From Physcomitrium patens (Eukaryota > Streptophyta > Bryopsida > Funariales > Funariaceae), in the NCBI RefSeq assembly GCF_000002425.4, contig NC_037275.1:1824636-1888635 (forward strand): DNA of 64,000 nucleotides, in the 5' to 3' direction. The notes under the pieces are model-generated. The model was not told the origin of the DNA, did not search any database, and saw only the letters and a list, made by a program, of their open reading frames with translations. The number at the start of each line of letters is the position of its first letter. The stretch's first letter is position 1. Positions 35,038 to 47,900 of this stretch are shown piece by piece. The position numbers were made by a program, and so were the translations under genes.

Positions 35038-35061
35038 TCTCAAAATAATGAATATTGTGTT
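35038..35061 (-). repeat. Right terminal inverted repeat of the DNA transposon
   Basis: It starts TCTCAAAATAATGAATAT and ends TGTGTT on the plus strand, the reverse complement of 20477-20500 with one mismatch. CTAT (35062-35065) follows as the target duplication. Confidence 0.92.
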
Positions 35062-35065
35062 CTAT

Positions 35066-35506
35066 CAAAACACACATACAACTCTCAATAAACAACAATC
35101 ATAATCTTCCATCCATAATCAATCTTCCAATAACTTCTCATATGATTCAATCATATAATACTCCAATTACATAATCAATAACTCATAAATCAATCTCTGA
35201 TTTATTCCACAGACTCTTTTCTCAATATTCAAAAACTATCCATTACTCTTCAATAACAAAGAAAACAAAGAAACAAAGAGGTAGCATCAAGCTTAATCCC
35301 AACTCATGACTATCACAGTCTGGCACCCCAACAAACTTCTACAACTTCTATATAATTTCTATTGATTTTTAGATCCTAACTGTAATCTTGTAATTAACCG
35401 CTTTTAATAACTAAATCAACCATCTGTCCTCCTAAACTGACTATTCTATAGAATATTAATCTATTTTAGCAATATCTTATAAAAATGAACTAATATGTAT
35501 TCTACA
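35066..35506 (-). repeat. 5' LTR of element A, outer part
   Basis: It matches 2975-3418 and ends TATTCTACA. Together with 20150-20476 it rebuilds a 768-bp LTR. It marks the outer end of element A. Confidence 0.92.
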
Positions 35507-38500
35507 ATATACAAAATATAAAATATAATATAATATATAATAAAAGATATAGTAAAATATGTCATATAATAAGGTATAGAGGCAATTATGTATAAATATT
35601 ATTGAAATATGATCGAAGTAAGATTGATGTACTATATCAAGTTTGGATAGTTATGTATTAAATAATAGTTATATATTAGTGGCCAGATAATATGGATTTT
35701 TAATTGGAATTTTGAACCAAATATAAGAGATTCTACCATTGTCAAGGTGGCTAGCGTAAAGAATCACCTGCTCAATCAAAGTTCCTTTCTTTTGTTCATT
35801 TTTCTGAATTTTTTTCACATTTGGACTTTTTGCTTTAGAGACTTTTCTCATGTTCTATGCTTTCTTCTATATTATAGCTATAGCACACTATGCTAAAAAA
35901 AAATATTTGTGTTGGCTATTTTTTTTTTTTTCTTTGATGTGGATTGATGTTGTAGAATAGAAAATGGGCATTGGTTTTTTTTTTTCTTTGCTACAATCAG
36001 CAATAGATTGTGGTATGTATTCTATGTTGCAATATAACAATTACTTAAGCATGTAGTATTATTATATTTATTATATAATTGAAGGCGGTTGCTTAAGCAA
36101 TTGAATAGTCGTGTCACTTGCTAGATTGATGCAATGACATTCATAGTGGAGGAAGTTGTGATCCATCGAGTAGCTTTGATATGCTAAGATTTTATTCTTC
36201 TTGTGATTTATTTTATTTTTATTGGATTTTTGTAGCAAGTATATATAAGGTAGAGTTACAATCAAGCAATGAAGCTATTGTCCTTGTTGTTGATTTTACA
36301 AGAATTATTTAATGAATCTAAGGACAACAATATACATGATCAATTTGTGGAAGTCAAAAGAACTTAATTACTTGAATTTTTATGACTTAAATTTTAGAGT
36401 ATGTTGTTGCTAATTTTCTTTATGAACTAGATCAATTATTCATTCATCTATCAAATTTTTATTTTGGTGATAAGAGTTGGTATCATCAATGGTTGTGAAC
36501 CATTGAAACAAGTGAATTAAAGTTGATATTTATTTCTACATGTATGACAAATCATGTTATTAACTGGTGGTCTAATGGAATGAAGTAGATTCTGCCATGT
36601 CATAGTTGAGCTATAGAATGTATCCTCTATATAAATAAATATAGAATAGAAAGGAAGTGAGACTTAATTAATCATAATTCTCTTGTCAAGCTTATTACAT
36701 TATACGCCTATAAACTTATTACAAAATTAAATTGAGTAATTGTTGTCATAAGTTAGATATATTTTTTTGGTTTTTTATAAAGTTGTCAAGTTGTTGCAAG
36801 TATTATAAAAGAGAAGGTTATGAGCTTGCCACATTGTCATATTGTATAGTAATTGATATTGTTGTTGAGCCAGATTGGATAGGTGTTTTAATTTGAGGGT
36901 TGAATATATTATTTGATAATCTCTTGAAAGCAACTCTTAAGAAAATCAAGCTCAATAACTTGTGTGATTTTCATAAAAGAGGCATTTGCATAAACTTCAA
37001 GATCAAAGAAATTGGATGAAAATTGTAACTTTTATATTTTATTATACATGTCTTATATATGATTTTAGCTTCTAAATTAGAGGATGTACTTACAAATTGT
37101 AACAGTCTTCTAGCTATAATGAAAAGAGGTAGAGATCAAAGCCAAATGTTACTAAAATTCTAGCTAGAAGCAAGTTTTTCTTTTCAAATTTATAGTCGCA
37201 AAACTTGCTCCAATTTGAAGAGGATCAATCGTCATTTAAGAATCTAGTTAGGCCATTTGTATCACAAGAACTTGTTGAATTAGAGTTAATATTAGCAAAC
37301 AAAAAGATAGTAGGAAGTCTAATCAAAAGTCATAAGAAGATCTCAAAGTTTTGCTAGGAAATTGTATTGTAAAATTTATAATTAGAATAATTATTTGAAG
37401 AGTTTAAGTAAAAGTTTTATATCCTAATCCCAATGCTGTAAGTTGAAGAGTAAGCACAATTCAAGAAATTTTCTAGATAGAGGTATTATTGTAATATGGA
37501 TTTTCTACAACTACTACTAGGAGTACATGAAATGAGGATTGATATTAAAGCCTAGAATTGTTGAATTTCAAGAAATCAAGAATAACTTTGAAAGTAGGCA
37601 AATCATAAATTGAATTCTTTCTTGAAGATCAATTGAACAATCATACAAACAATACTCTAAAAGATATTTGTATTCTTCTTCTCAAAAATATCTTAATAAT
37701 CTTAGTATTGATTTAGAATAGTACTTCTAGTCTTTCTACTATCAAAAATAGGTGTAGTATATTTATTAAAAAAATTTTTTTTTTTATAGAATATATAAAA
37801 GCTCTTGTATCTATCAATAAAGTTTTAATTAACCAAGCTTTTTACTTAAACAACTAAATTTTGAATTAAACTATAAAAAAAATTGAGATTAAAAAAATCT
37901 AAACTATATGGAGATTATTTTTTTTTAGCCACAATAATCTTAAGATAATTGAATCAAAAAGAGATCTAATTATATTAAATATTACTAAGCTATTAAGACC
38001 ATTAACTATTATATCTAAAAGAATAATTTAATAGATAAGATCTCTAAAAGATAATAAATAATCATTTATTATTTCTACATGTACATATTTGATTTTCTTC
38101 ATTAAGTATATTTCATGTTTTTTGACAAAATCTTTATTTACAAAACAAACTAAGGTTCTTGAATTTAATAAGGCAAAGACTTTGTAATTTTTTGATCCTA
38201 AACAAACTTCTATTGTAAAACTAAGGGATCTAATAAGAAAATAATACTTTTACTAGGTGTTGTACAAGATTTCAATTATATGGTCCCTATCATAAATACA
38301 AAAACTTGTTTTTTGACAAATCAACCTCTTTGGCAACCATACTCTTCATTGTGTGATTACGTTGTTTCTTTGGATACTATTAAGCAATGTACTTAGATTC
38401 TCCACAACATAAGTACAAACCTTCTTAACAACATCAAATCTTTTCTTGCTTAGTAAGAGGTTTGAAATATATTGTATTAATTTGCATAAATTTTCACCTT

Positions 38501-38809
38501 AATGAATAAGCTTTTGAAAACTTAGAAGTTGTTACCATAACTTGACTTATACCTCTTAAACCAAATCTTTATTCTTTGCAACTTTCAAAAAACCATTCTA
38601 ATTCTAATACTATATTACTTAAATTGAATTATTTTGCTTCAAAATAATTTAAAAAATAAACATCAAATTTGCATCAAGAATTTATTTTTGGTATAGAAAT
38701 ATCATATAATTTGCCACTCACAACAATGCCAAGTTCACCTTTAGTACTCAAAATTAGCCAGTGAGAGATATTGGGATACAATTTGTTATCCTTATAATCT
38801 CCTATTCAA
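35507..38809. repeat. AT-rich decayed retrotransposon sequence
   Basis: No intact gene. At about 38260-37900 the minus strand reads, with stops, FVNKDFVKKHEI, then VEIINDYLLSF and LRLLWLKKNN. These correspond to the '...NFIS..FAKKLGL', 'VEVIDG..L.SG' and 'LG.PWLKKYNP' blocks of Ty3/gypsy proteases. The catalytic block itself is degraded (ALLNSRTLV for ALVDSGATH). The rest shows no clear match. Confidence 0.5.
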
Positions 38810-38990
38810 TATGCCTTACATTACATCAATCCCATGTCTCAACTTAGCCATGAATAAAACAATGCTCAATCTCAAGCATTTTAAAATGGAATACACATGA
38901 CAAAATTTCAAGAGGCTATAATACAATTTACATTGAAGGCCCTCATTCTTAAAGGTGTTGCCATAAATACAATATCCACCAAACCACTGC
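38810..38990 (-). pseudogene. Stray copy of cyclophilin exons 3-4
   Basis: The stretch matches 39738-39930: TATCCACCA, CCATAAATAC and CTTAAAGGTGTTGCC against CTTAAAGGTATTGCC. It includes a mutated copy of exon 3 (near 38935-38989) and the start of exon 4, with the intron between. It lies about 930 bp downstream of the originals and looks like a partial tandem duplication that has decayed. Confidence 0.75.
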
Positions 38991-39206
38991 AATTAATAAG
39001 TGACAAGGAATTGTTTTAAGAAATTGAAGTTGGTGAATGCACTTAGACAAAGGGCATAATGTAGAGCTCCAACAGCTTAATGGTTATTACTGTAGCAGAT
39101 GTTAACCTTCACTACAACAAAAAGAACATACAACAAAGCTGCTTCACGTTGGCAGTGGAATCACGCTGAAGCAAACTCTTTAAGCACCACTAAAACTTTG
39201 TGTAAT

Positions 39207-40685
39207 CTACAATTCACCACTCTCAACAATAACACACTTCTTCATGGGTCTATCGTTAGGGTCAACATCTTGCCCTTCAATTGCCTTCACTACATCCATA
39301 CCTTCAATCACTTGTCCAAATACAACATGACGGCCATCTAGCCATGAGGTCTGCAAAAGTCCAACATTGATCCATTAGTATATAAAATGTGATTTCTTGT
39401 GCTGGGTATCTTCAATAGAAATCCAAGTACTCGTAGGGTACTGTCAAACTTGACCAGAGTGACTTTAAATTCATCTAAAGTCCAAACAATCAAGAACCTT
39501 GACTTCAAATTTCACTCTTGAAATGCTACAATATTCAAAAGCAACTGTTAATGTTGCCAATTCTCTGTTGTAATTTACTACAACTTTTCCCACACTTTTA
39601 AACGCACTGTAAACAAAATTGTACAATTGCAAGGTGTGAAACAGAAGCAATGGACCCTTGGCATACCTCTGCAGTACAGATGAAAAACTGGCTTCCATTA
39701 GTATCAGGCCCACGATTTGCCATGCTCAAAACTCCCTCTCCAGTATGCCTCACTTAGCATCAATACCGTATCTCATGTCAGCCATCAATAGAATAATGCA
39801 CACTTCCGAGCAGTTTGAAATGAAATGCACGAGGCAAATATGGGGAAAATATCAGTGGGTTGTAACACTACTTACATTTGAAGTTCTCATCCTTAAAGGT
39901 ATTGCCGTAAATACTATATCCACCAGTGCCCTGCAATTAGAATCTTCAAAACGGTTAGACTTATGGAAAAACTTGTAATTTGAAGTAATGCTACTGCTCA
40001 TGAGGTAAAGATCTACATTAAAAAAATTAAACACACATGATCAACGAAGGATAGAAACGCACATTGCCTTGGTCAAAATCACCACCCTGGATCATAAAGT
40101 CTTTGATTACACGGTGGAACGCCGATCCCTTGTAACCAAAACGCCTCTCACCTATCCAACTCATAAGCAATAGTCGACCTTCAGATATTTAATAGCAGTA
40201 TCACGTAGGATTATTTCCCAGGTGGATTAATTTCAGAGCGTACCAACTGATTGCGCAATGTCAGGGTCATAACACGCAATTGCTCATCCCTCTCATTCAA
40301 GGGAATTCTTCAACCCACACGCTTACCATCATCAGAACAGGGTGGAACATAGAGTGAATTGTCGTAATTCGCATTCACTTTTGGAACTGCAAGACGAGCA
40401 GACTTTCGAAACGCATGCTCGACAAACTGTTACTTGCATCAACCGACAAATGCAGCAAACGATGAAACTGGAAACGATGCTGAAGACGCCAAAAATGTAG
40501 CAATACAGGTGGGATGAAGTAGAAAAAAGGAGAGGATATCCCTGACCTGTGCAAAGACAACGGAAGTTTTCGACGGTATCAGGGACTGTGTCACCGAAGA
40601 GCCCAAAAATGATGCGACCACACGGCTTGTCGTCAATTTCGATGTCGAAAAAGCATTTCTTAGTCACCTTATCTTGAGTCGTCAC
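39207..40685 (-). CDS. Cyclophilin-type peptidyl-prolyl cis-trans isomerase
   Basis: Five exons: 40685-40547, 40151-40063, 39930-39876, 39752-39667 and 39350-39207, all with GT-AG introns. Together they give 170 residues and a TAG stop, the usual length of a single-domain cytosolic cyclophilin. The protein speeds cis-trans turning of bonds before proline and aids folding and signalling. Landmarks run in order: [40 protein letters not shown] with the catalytic Arg, [20 protein letters not shown] and [13 protein letters not shown] with the Trp that binds cyclosporin. No transit or signal peptide is seen. Reading frames join exactly (phases 1, 0, 1, 0). This is an intact and probably active gene. 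The exon 1 start [10 protein letters not shown] is the only plausible ATG. Confidence 0.93.
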
Positions 40686-40807
40686 TTCTGAGGGCTGCCA
40701 TGTCCAGACACCATAGCAGTTTAAATCTTACTGTGGAAGAATGAAGGTAGGAAATAAAAATATTAATAACAATAACAATATTAAAACCATTACCAGTGCT
40801 ACTAGGT

Positions 40808-41113
40808 CTACCAGACACTACTATGCACAATGCTTTGACATAGACACCACGAATCCCAGAAAAGTTCCATCAGAAGACGAGAACGGCAACTGACCACCTG
40901 TGCCGCCCTGACGTTGACCTGATTCCTGCACATATTTGATGCCGAATGTGTGCACGATTGCTGGAAGGTGGCTCCGAAGCCACTGTGTGACAATCCTAAG
41001 GTCGCATGTCTCCTGCCACGTATAACCACAGGGCTCACAGAGCTCGCACTCGTTTCCACACTGGTCCTTAGAGAAGAAACTTGCGACACCACATTGCTCT
41101 GCAAAGCCGCCAC
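40808..41113 (-). pseudogene. Possible transit-peptide exon fragment
   Basis: The frame reads VAALQSNVVSQVSSLRTSVE, with many Ser, Val and Arg and few acids, like a plastid transit peptide. It begins with GTG directly after a stop, as if an ATG had become GTG. No following exon is found before the cyclophilin gene begins at 40685. It could be a broken exon of a plastid protein or a chance frame. Confidence 0.25.
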
Positions 41114-42770
41114 TCAAACTCGACATCAGCAAAATCGCAAAAGGAAGATATTTGAGTGTCCCCAAATCAATCAATAACGCAACCCTCACAGCAAATTCCT
41201 TATCAATACCGAATCATATAACCCAGTGCCGCAAGTGATTACAGACCGGGGCTCCTAACGAATCAGGAACGAGAAGATTCATACAAATACTTGTTGGCAG
41301 GCGGCCATGGCTGAATCTGAAGCAGGTAAATGTGTCCACTATCTCACTGATACGAAGTGGACACAACTTGAGCAGCTGGAAGAGGAGCTTGCACGCACCA
41401 GATGAATGAGGATGAATCGGGGCTTCACAGATCTCTTTGATTTCTCCTCCATCTTTTTCCATACTTCTTCACTGATACGAAAGGGGAATGTTAAATAGAC
41501 TCATGCTTTTACTAAATACATGGCAGCCTCAATGAATGTGGTTGCTTTTTATTGGTTGCAAATCTAATAATGGAGAAATAAATCCAGAAATCATTATTTT
41601 TTTCATGATGGTTAGAATAGGTGGATAAATTTAGTAAAATTTGGGTCTATTTAACATTCTCACACATATATATATATATATATATATTTGCATATATATC
41701 TATTAAAACATAAATAGACTAATCCAAAAAGATTAAAAATTAAATATTGAAAAGCATTAGTGAAGGATACAAAGTACCTTATTTTATCTCTGAATGTAGT
41801 CTTCATGAAACAACTTAGAATTGTATATATAATCTCTATCAAAAAAAATTAAGTCATTAAATTATCAAGACATTCTATTTATCATGTTTTGAAGTATTTA
41901 CACATTTTGAACATTCAAACCATTAAGAATTGGATATTCAATATAATTGGAGTACCATCACAATGTATTAATAAAGCTAGTTTGTATATTCACAACTATC
42001 TAAGTGAACATTTGATAGAATTTGTGCTTTTGAAAGGCTATTGCCCAATTTGTTTTTATGAGGGTTTTCATGATACACAGAAACATGTGGGAATGTACTT
42101 TTAATATGTTACAATACTATATTGTCTATGAAAAGCAAATGTTCATAAAGTCTAGATGCATGGAGAACTTTTTACATTTATTTTTATTTTTATTTTTTCA
42201 TACATTCCTTTATCTCCACAATAATTTCATTCTTAATACAAGAATTTATCAAACAATTGTCTTTCAAAAATAAATTTTGCTACTTTATTTTATTACATTA
42301 TTTTATTTTCAAGTTTCTTCATTGTCTTATTTCTAATTCTATTTTGAACTGCTAATAACTTGATGGAATTTTTAAGAAAAATCATGTATATTTACATTTA
42401 TATAAGATATTCTTATGTACTTTCTCCTTTGTTGATGTGATTTGATGCATAGTCAGCATCTTACATATTGCTCATAAATATAAAAATCTTAAGCTGTATA
42501 AGAAGATATTAAATAGATACTTTAGTCAAACCAAAGACTTTATCAAACCAAATTAAAGCAAGTCATTAATCACAAATATTTCATTTCAATTATTAGCTAT
42601 AGTAATATTTCATTTCACAAATTGATATTTAAACCAAAATGTATTTTATCTTGAATTTTCAACAATGGAAATTCTCACCATCAAACTTGTCAACAATGAT
42701 GATACTATTATCTTCATATAATGTCAATATTAATATAAGCTTAGTTTTCAAGTATACCATAAGATATATA

Positions 42771-42820
<50 letters not shown>

Positions 42821-43484
42821 TAAACAACATACATTTAAGACTATGTATAAAAAATAAAAATAAAATTAAGTAGATATTGCATAATTAAGATAGTTGATCC
42901 ATTGTCAATTGGCCCCTCCAATGTATAGGGTGTACTATTTTTGTTAGTCAAGCTACTAGATCTAACATCAAATAAAAAAAAATCTATTTCTATTGATTGT
43001 AAATAAGTCGTGGACTGGTTAAAACAATGTTAAACCATGAGCAATAAATAAAATTCATTGTACTCAGAATGGATTAGCATGAACTATCAATAAACAGAAG
43101 TTGTTGATTGATTTGAGTAGAATAATAATATAACTAGGTGCCACACTTCTCTTAATAGCATTAATAGGTGCCAAAAGTTAGATTTTTAGTTTTGTAACCC
43201 ACCACTAGTTGGAATTAGGTAGGCTTTTATGTCCACAATGGATTAAAACATTTATATAAAATCCATTTATGGGCCAAATTGTGTGAAAACACTTGGAATC
43301 CTCTTGATTTCTATTTCACTACATGGAGATTTTTTTATTTTTGTATTTTTTTATTTTTTCAATTTTTACACCTACTGAATATATGCTGAAATGCTTAAGT
43401 TATCAAAAATGTGTTCTATACCTTAGACAAAGAGTAAACATAAAAATGAACATGAAAAAATGCAGAACCTAAAACCGCCTTTCC
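41114..43484. other. Intergenic sequence between cyclophilin and USP genes
   Basis: 41114-41470 is GC-richer, with short frames on both strands (for example MAESEAGKCVHYLTDTKW at 41307 plus, 32 codons) that I cannot assign. 41480-43440 is AT-rich with microsatellites and no gene I can support. Confidence 0.4.
42765..42818. repeat. TG/TA microsatellite
   Basis: A run of TGTGTGTG followed by about 18 TA units. A shorter TA run is at 41666-41691. Confidence 0.9.
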
Positions 43485-44829
43485 TTAGCTAGGTGGCAGT
43501 ATGACAATGGTGAAAGGACAGGGCACGTTATTCGAGACGTAGTTGCTGACACTCCCCATGATGCTCCTGCCAAAGGAAACCGTGACACAGCTCAGAATTG
43601 GCATGAACAATTTCGACAGCGAAAAGAGCGTTGTTGTTGTTGCGGATTTTTCACCTTCTAGAGACAGAGACAGCAAGAGGGAGAGAGAGAGAGACTTCCA
43701 GAAATGACCCACGACATCAGGATTGGATGTGGAACCCCACGCAATTGTTACTCTGGAAATGAAGATGGCGTGACAAACCACCTTTTTTCAGAAGGAAAGA
43801 CAGACCACGAAGTGATGGGACATCATTGGAGGCAAGAGGGCAATTGTAATACCTTTTGAGCTTGCTGTGGCCTCGGCATCCCTTAATGAGGTGATCGAGC
43901 GGGACATCGACAATAGCATTGCAAATCATCTCCTTCGGGTCTACCCAGTATAGCTTAGAGACCACGACGATCTGCAAGGCGTGACCCTAGTCTGTTAGCT
44001 TCCCAGTGATAAACCAGACATGCTGTGAGAAACGATGTTAGATTTGGTAGGAGTGAGGGTCGGGCGGACAGTGGTCACCTTCTTTGCTTCTGCTTCATGT
44101 AGCGTCTTTGTTACTTCCTCATCAATCTTCAGGTGGTATGCGTGTTGATTGTGTGGGCTCTCTGCAGCGGCTAATGGGATGAAACCTGCAAAAGCAAAAA
44201 TGAAATATGAACAAATTACCTGATTCATCTCAAGGGACAAACTAGTACAGTTGATAAAACATAAAGATGAACCGCTTTGAGTAAGGCTCACTTTTTGCTG
44301 CAAGCTACCAACAGCTAGACTTGAGAGTAATGGCTACATTTCAACCAGCTAATCGTGGCTCTATGGCAGACTTGAAGTTTGCGGAACTCAAAATGTGAAT
44401 TTTTACAAAGATTCGCCACAGATCATCATTTGATGTGGAAAGTTGAACCTGGGACTATCCCAGAAAAATTGGTGAAATCAAATAGAATTATGTTAATGGA
44501 GATGTCAGGGAGTTTCATCCAAGGTTGTCCTGAGGATCGAATCCGAATCAAGTACTTCAGAGAGCCTTTTCAAAACCAGGTAGGGAGCTAAATTTTTAGG
44601 AATTCTCCACTACAATGTTGGGTTTCTGGAAGAAAAGGGCAAGAGGATTCTTACGAGTGCCAGAAGCTTCCCAAAGAGCTGCTGGACCAGCTTCGAGTCC
44701 ATCCTTGTTCACAACCACATCAATGAGGTGATCGTTTCCCCGAAGGGTGTTATCCACAGCCCACTGCAGAGCGTACCTGCCTCTTGGTGAGTAATCCAGC
44801 GCTACTCCGACATACCTCTCTCCGTTCAT
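43485..44829 (-). CDS. Universal stress protein, ATP-binding type
   Basis: Four exons: 44829-44655, 44185-44079, 43971-43853 and 43566-43485, with GT-AG introns and matching phases (1, 0, 2). They give 160 residues ending CPFTIVILPPS, the usual length of a plant single-domain USP. Landmarks are MNGERYVGVALDYSPRGR, ALQWAVDNTL, DHLIDVVV, ALWEASGT, IVVVSKLYWVDPKEMI and DHLIKGCRGHSKLKRS. The nucleotide-binding signature G-x2-G-x9-G-S is exact (GCRG...MGS, then VSNYV). Such proteins are cytosolic or nuclear dimers induced by stress. An in-frame ATG at 44907 exists, but 44829 fits the family start. A (GA)n run (43660-43700) lies in intron 3. The gene looks intact. Confidence 0.92.
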
Positions 44830-44929
44830 TTTCACAAGCTCCAGAAGCTGGCTTCTGGAAAGCTTAACCTTTCCTGCAAGAGAAGATATTTTGAAGTCAA
44901 GAATCATTTACCACTCAACTCAAGAATGG

Positions 44930-47900
44930 CTAATGATGATGATGATGAAAATCACAGCAGAACGGCGACTTGAGACCCCTAGTAAAGCCTTTCAGTAATG
45001 TCCAGTTCTCAACTAATTTTTCCTGGGTACAGCCAGCATACAAGAATTGAGCAGCGGAGAGCCACACAGCAAAATGTCTTCCATAGGACGCAGTGCAGGT
45101 TTGTGGGGAGGGGGGTTTTAGCTGTTTTTAAGCCCTTTGAGTTGTTGCTAATCCTGGAGTAGAAGCAGCTGCGTTGCAATCAGTCCTCATCGGACCTCAC
45201 ACATCTGAGCTTCAAAATTGGCAGCCAGGTCTGTGACGCTGCCACTCACACAACTCTCGGCGTTGGCATGCTAATGCGACTCCTCGACCTACTGTCGGCG
45301 TGATAGGGTGGACCCTCTCAGTCAGGAAGTATTCACGGGATACATTCTCTTGTTTCGTGCTCCCACCAACATTTGACCACAATTCTCAATTCTTCTCATA
45401 CAATTTTCATACACTGTCGTTTTGACTTAAAACTAGCGGAAATCAGTGCATTTGTGCATAGAAACGTTGCACACTAACTGGAGGTCGTTTTGCAGGTTAT
45501 TCAGGGCTTTTTGCTAGTTGAAGATTCCTTTTATTTTGATCAATGAGAAGGTTTCTTTGTCTTATATCTAAGTTTCTTTGTTATATAGATTGGGTAATGG
45601 ATGGACTTGATTGCCTATGCATACATCTACCTCTCTTGCAATGTTTTTAATTGGTTTTAATAAATAAACATGTAAATATTTTTATAATCTAAGTAGTTTT
45701 AGATTTTTTACATTATTTGATTTTTTTTTATTAAATAATGCAAGTATCAACAAGTGATTTCTATCCTTTGCACTATTTTAGATAATTAAGAATAAAAATA
45801 CTTGTTGCCCTAGTTACTAGTAATCAAGAATAAATCATTATTATTATTATTATTCTCTAAAATAGCCTATATTTTAAATTATATAGTTGATAGAAGAATA
45901 AAATTTATTCTAGGTTTTTTTGTTTTTAAATCTTGTTATTTCTTATATTGTACTTAGTAGATTGGCAATTGCTCTTATTTTATGATATGAACTTAAATAC
46001 TTAGAGTTTTATTAGTTTTATGGTTACTTAATTGTACATCTTTATTATTATTATTATTATTATTATATATTATTTAGATGTTTCTAAATTACAAATAGAT
46101 ATGTATTTAAATCAAATAAATTCCTGATTAGGATTAAATTTTTACGAAGAGCCAATTCAAATAAAAATCGACTTTTAGTTTATTTTGGAGTTTACATATA
46201 CTTTTAATTTTTTCAATAATTCTATACAAACTCTTTTTTTAAATTATCATTAAATTTGATCATTTTTATATTTTAAAAAAACATACATAAAAAATGTTCA
46301 ATTTTGCATAGAAAATTAAAATAAAAGCACTTGTAAAAAGATTCTTTACTACATAACATGCTATTAACTAATTGCATGTGTGAATATGTGTATGTAGGAT
46401 TGTTAATATTTCTTGCATCATATGCATTTACCACTATTTGAAAACTGAATGATCATATTGATACCATAATTACTTTTTGTTATAAGATTTTTTCTCAAAT
46501 TTTATAAATATTTTCTATAATTATTTCATAAAGTTTGATCTTGTTAATTAAACTCTTAAGGCTCTCTTGATAGTCTGTTACATATTTTCTTTTTTTTATT
46601 ATTATTATTAAGTATATAAAATTCAAATGGTGGCAAAATTGTTTTATACCTGATAATCAAGTATTATCTTTTTTATTTTCTTCAAAAATATATGTGAAAT
46701 TTAAAAAGATTGTTATAGTTACTTTATTTTAGAATAAATCTGAGACTTGAACATGATTCAGTATATCATATCAACAACTGAAACAACATATATACACACA
46801 TATATACTCAAAAAAAAATGTTAAAAGTAGTGAATTTGAATTTTTAAAATAAATATGATCTATTTTAATATAATATTTATAATTGGTATTAATATTATAA
46901 TTATTTAACATATGATTTTGAATGAGTATGTATTATTCATTATTAATATTCATGTTTTGTATTATATTGCATTGTCTATATACTATATATGTAGATATGC
47001 ATAAGTATTCTAGTATCACTAAATCATGTTACAGCCGTACCGTTTAAAAAATCTTATAAAAAATGTATGAAGACACAAAGTTAAGTATATCAGGTTGAAA
47101 TTTTACATAATCATCTGATGATATTTTAAAATTTTAGATTTATTAATTACAATAAGAATTTTATTATGATTGTTTTCAAGTTATTCTCATCATGTAATTA
47201 GCATGAAAAAAATATCCGAGTTCTTGTTAGAAATTTTACTCATAAAATAATCAAATTAATAATTTATTTAGATTATCAAAACCATTAATAATATAATACC
47301 AATTTTAAAACTAAACATTCTTAAGATTAAAATATTTTTTGTTTGATAAATAATAATATAAATTACATAATATTACAAATTTAAAAATTCTTTTGAAATT
47401 TGATAAGTTAGTAACAAATAAGCATTAAAGATACTATTTTTTTTAGTTTTATTTTAAATTTTAGTTATAAAATATCTAAAAAAAGAAAATAAATTGATAT
47501 TTTTTTCTTCCTCTACACATCATATTTTAATTGATATGAAAGATCTATCAAATACCTTTGCACAAAATATAAATTAGATATTTTTGTAAATAAATTTTAG
47601 TATAATTGATTTTTTTTTTAGCTTTTAACTAAATTAAAATATGCTTTTCATATATAGAATTTTCTTCAATAAGAGCCAATAACTACACAAAAATCTAAAT
47701 TATTTAAATGAAAAAAAAATAAAAAAAATTAAATAAAACGAACTAAAAATATGTAGAGTTAATAATGTTTTCTTCAAAAAATTTGTGGCAGCTTTCTTAT
47801 ATATAAATTGATTCTACAACTATCATAGGATATATCACGTGACCATATGAATATTAATGTTAACAACTTTTGTGACTAAAACATTATTTCAAAGGCATCT

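Larger units (their letters stand above)
20477..35061. mobile_element. 14.6-kb DNA transposon with TIRs, two genes and palindrome arrays
   Basis: The edges are fixed because the element splits a known LTR. The intact copy reads CTTCCTCTGTCAAAACAC at 2967-2984, while here CTTCCTCTAT is followed by the transposon and then CTATCAAAACAC. The 24-bp terminal inverted repeats differ at one base, and CTAT is duplicated. It carries a transposase-like gene (plus, 31747-34626) and a five-exon ParB-like gene (minus, 28135-22039) that diverge from a 3.6-kb intergenic region, plus broken coding sequence at the left end. About 35-40 copies of a 23-bp palindrome fill introns 2-4 and the intergenic region. 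Both genes have premature stops, so this copy is dead. Confidence 0.9.
2652..35506 (-). mobile_element. Ty3/gypsy LTR retrotransposon A (outer element of nest)
   Basis: Element A runs on the minus strand. Its 5' LTR is 35066-35506 plus 20150-20476, split by a DNA transposon, and its 3' LTR is 2652-3418. The primer site is at 20130-20149. Coding order is gag, protease, reverse transcriptase, RNase H, integrase, then an extra region before the 3' LTR. Integrase after RNase H defines Ty3/gypsy, and the protease box VDGGSS with an extra 3' region is reminiscent of the Tat/Ogre/Athila branch of plant elements. The flanks show a near target duplication, GTATA at 2647-2651 and ATATA at 35507-35511. 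Element B interrupts gag. Many stops and frameshifts make A non-autonomous. Without the insertions it would be about 10 kb. Confidence 0.9.

Noticed and set aside
40332-40685. A 117-residue unspliced cyclophilin-like protein
   Set aside because: Only the first 46 codons are cyclophilin; the rest is intron 1, and a donor at 40546 with later exons restores the family length.
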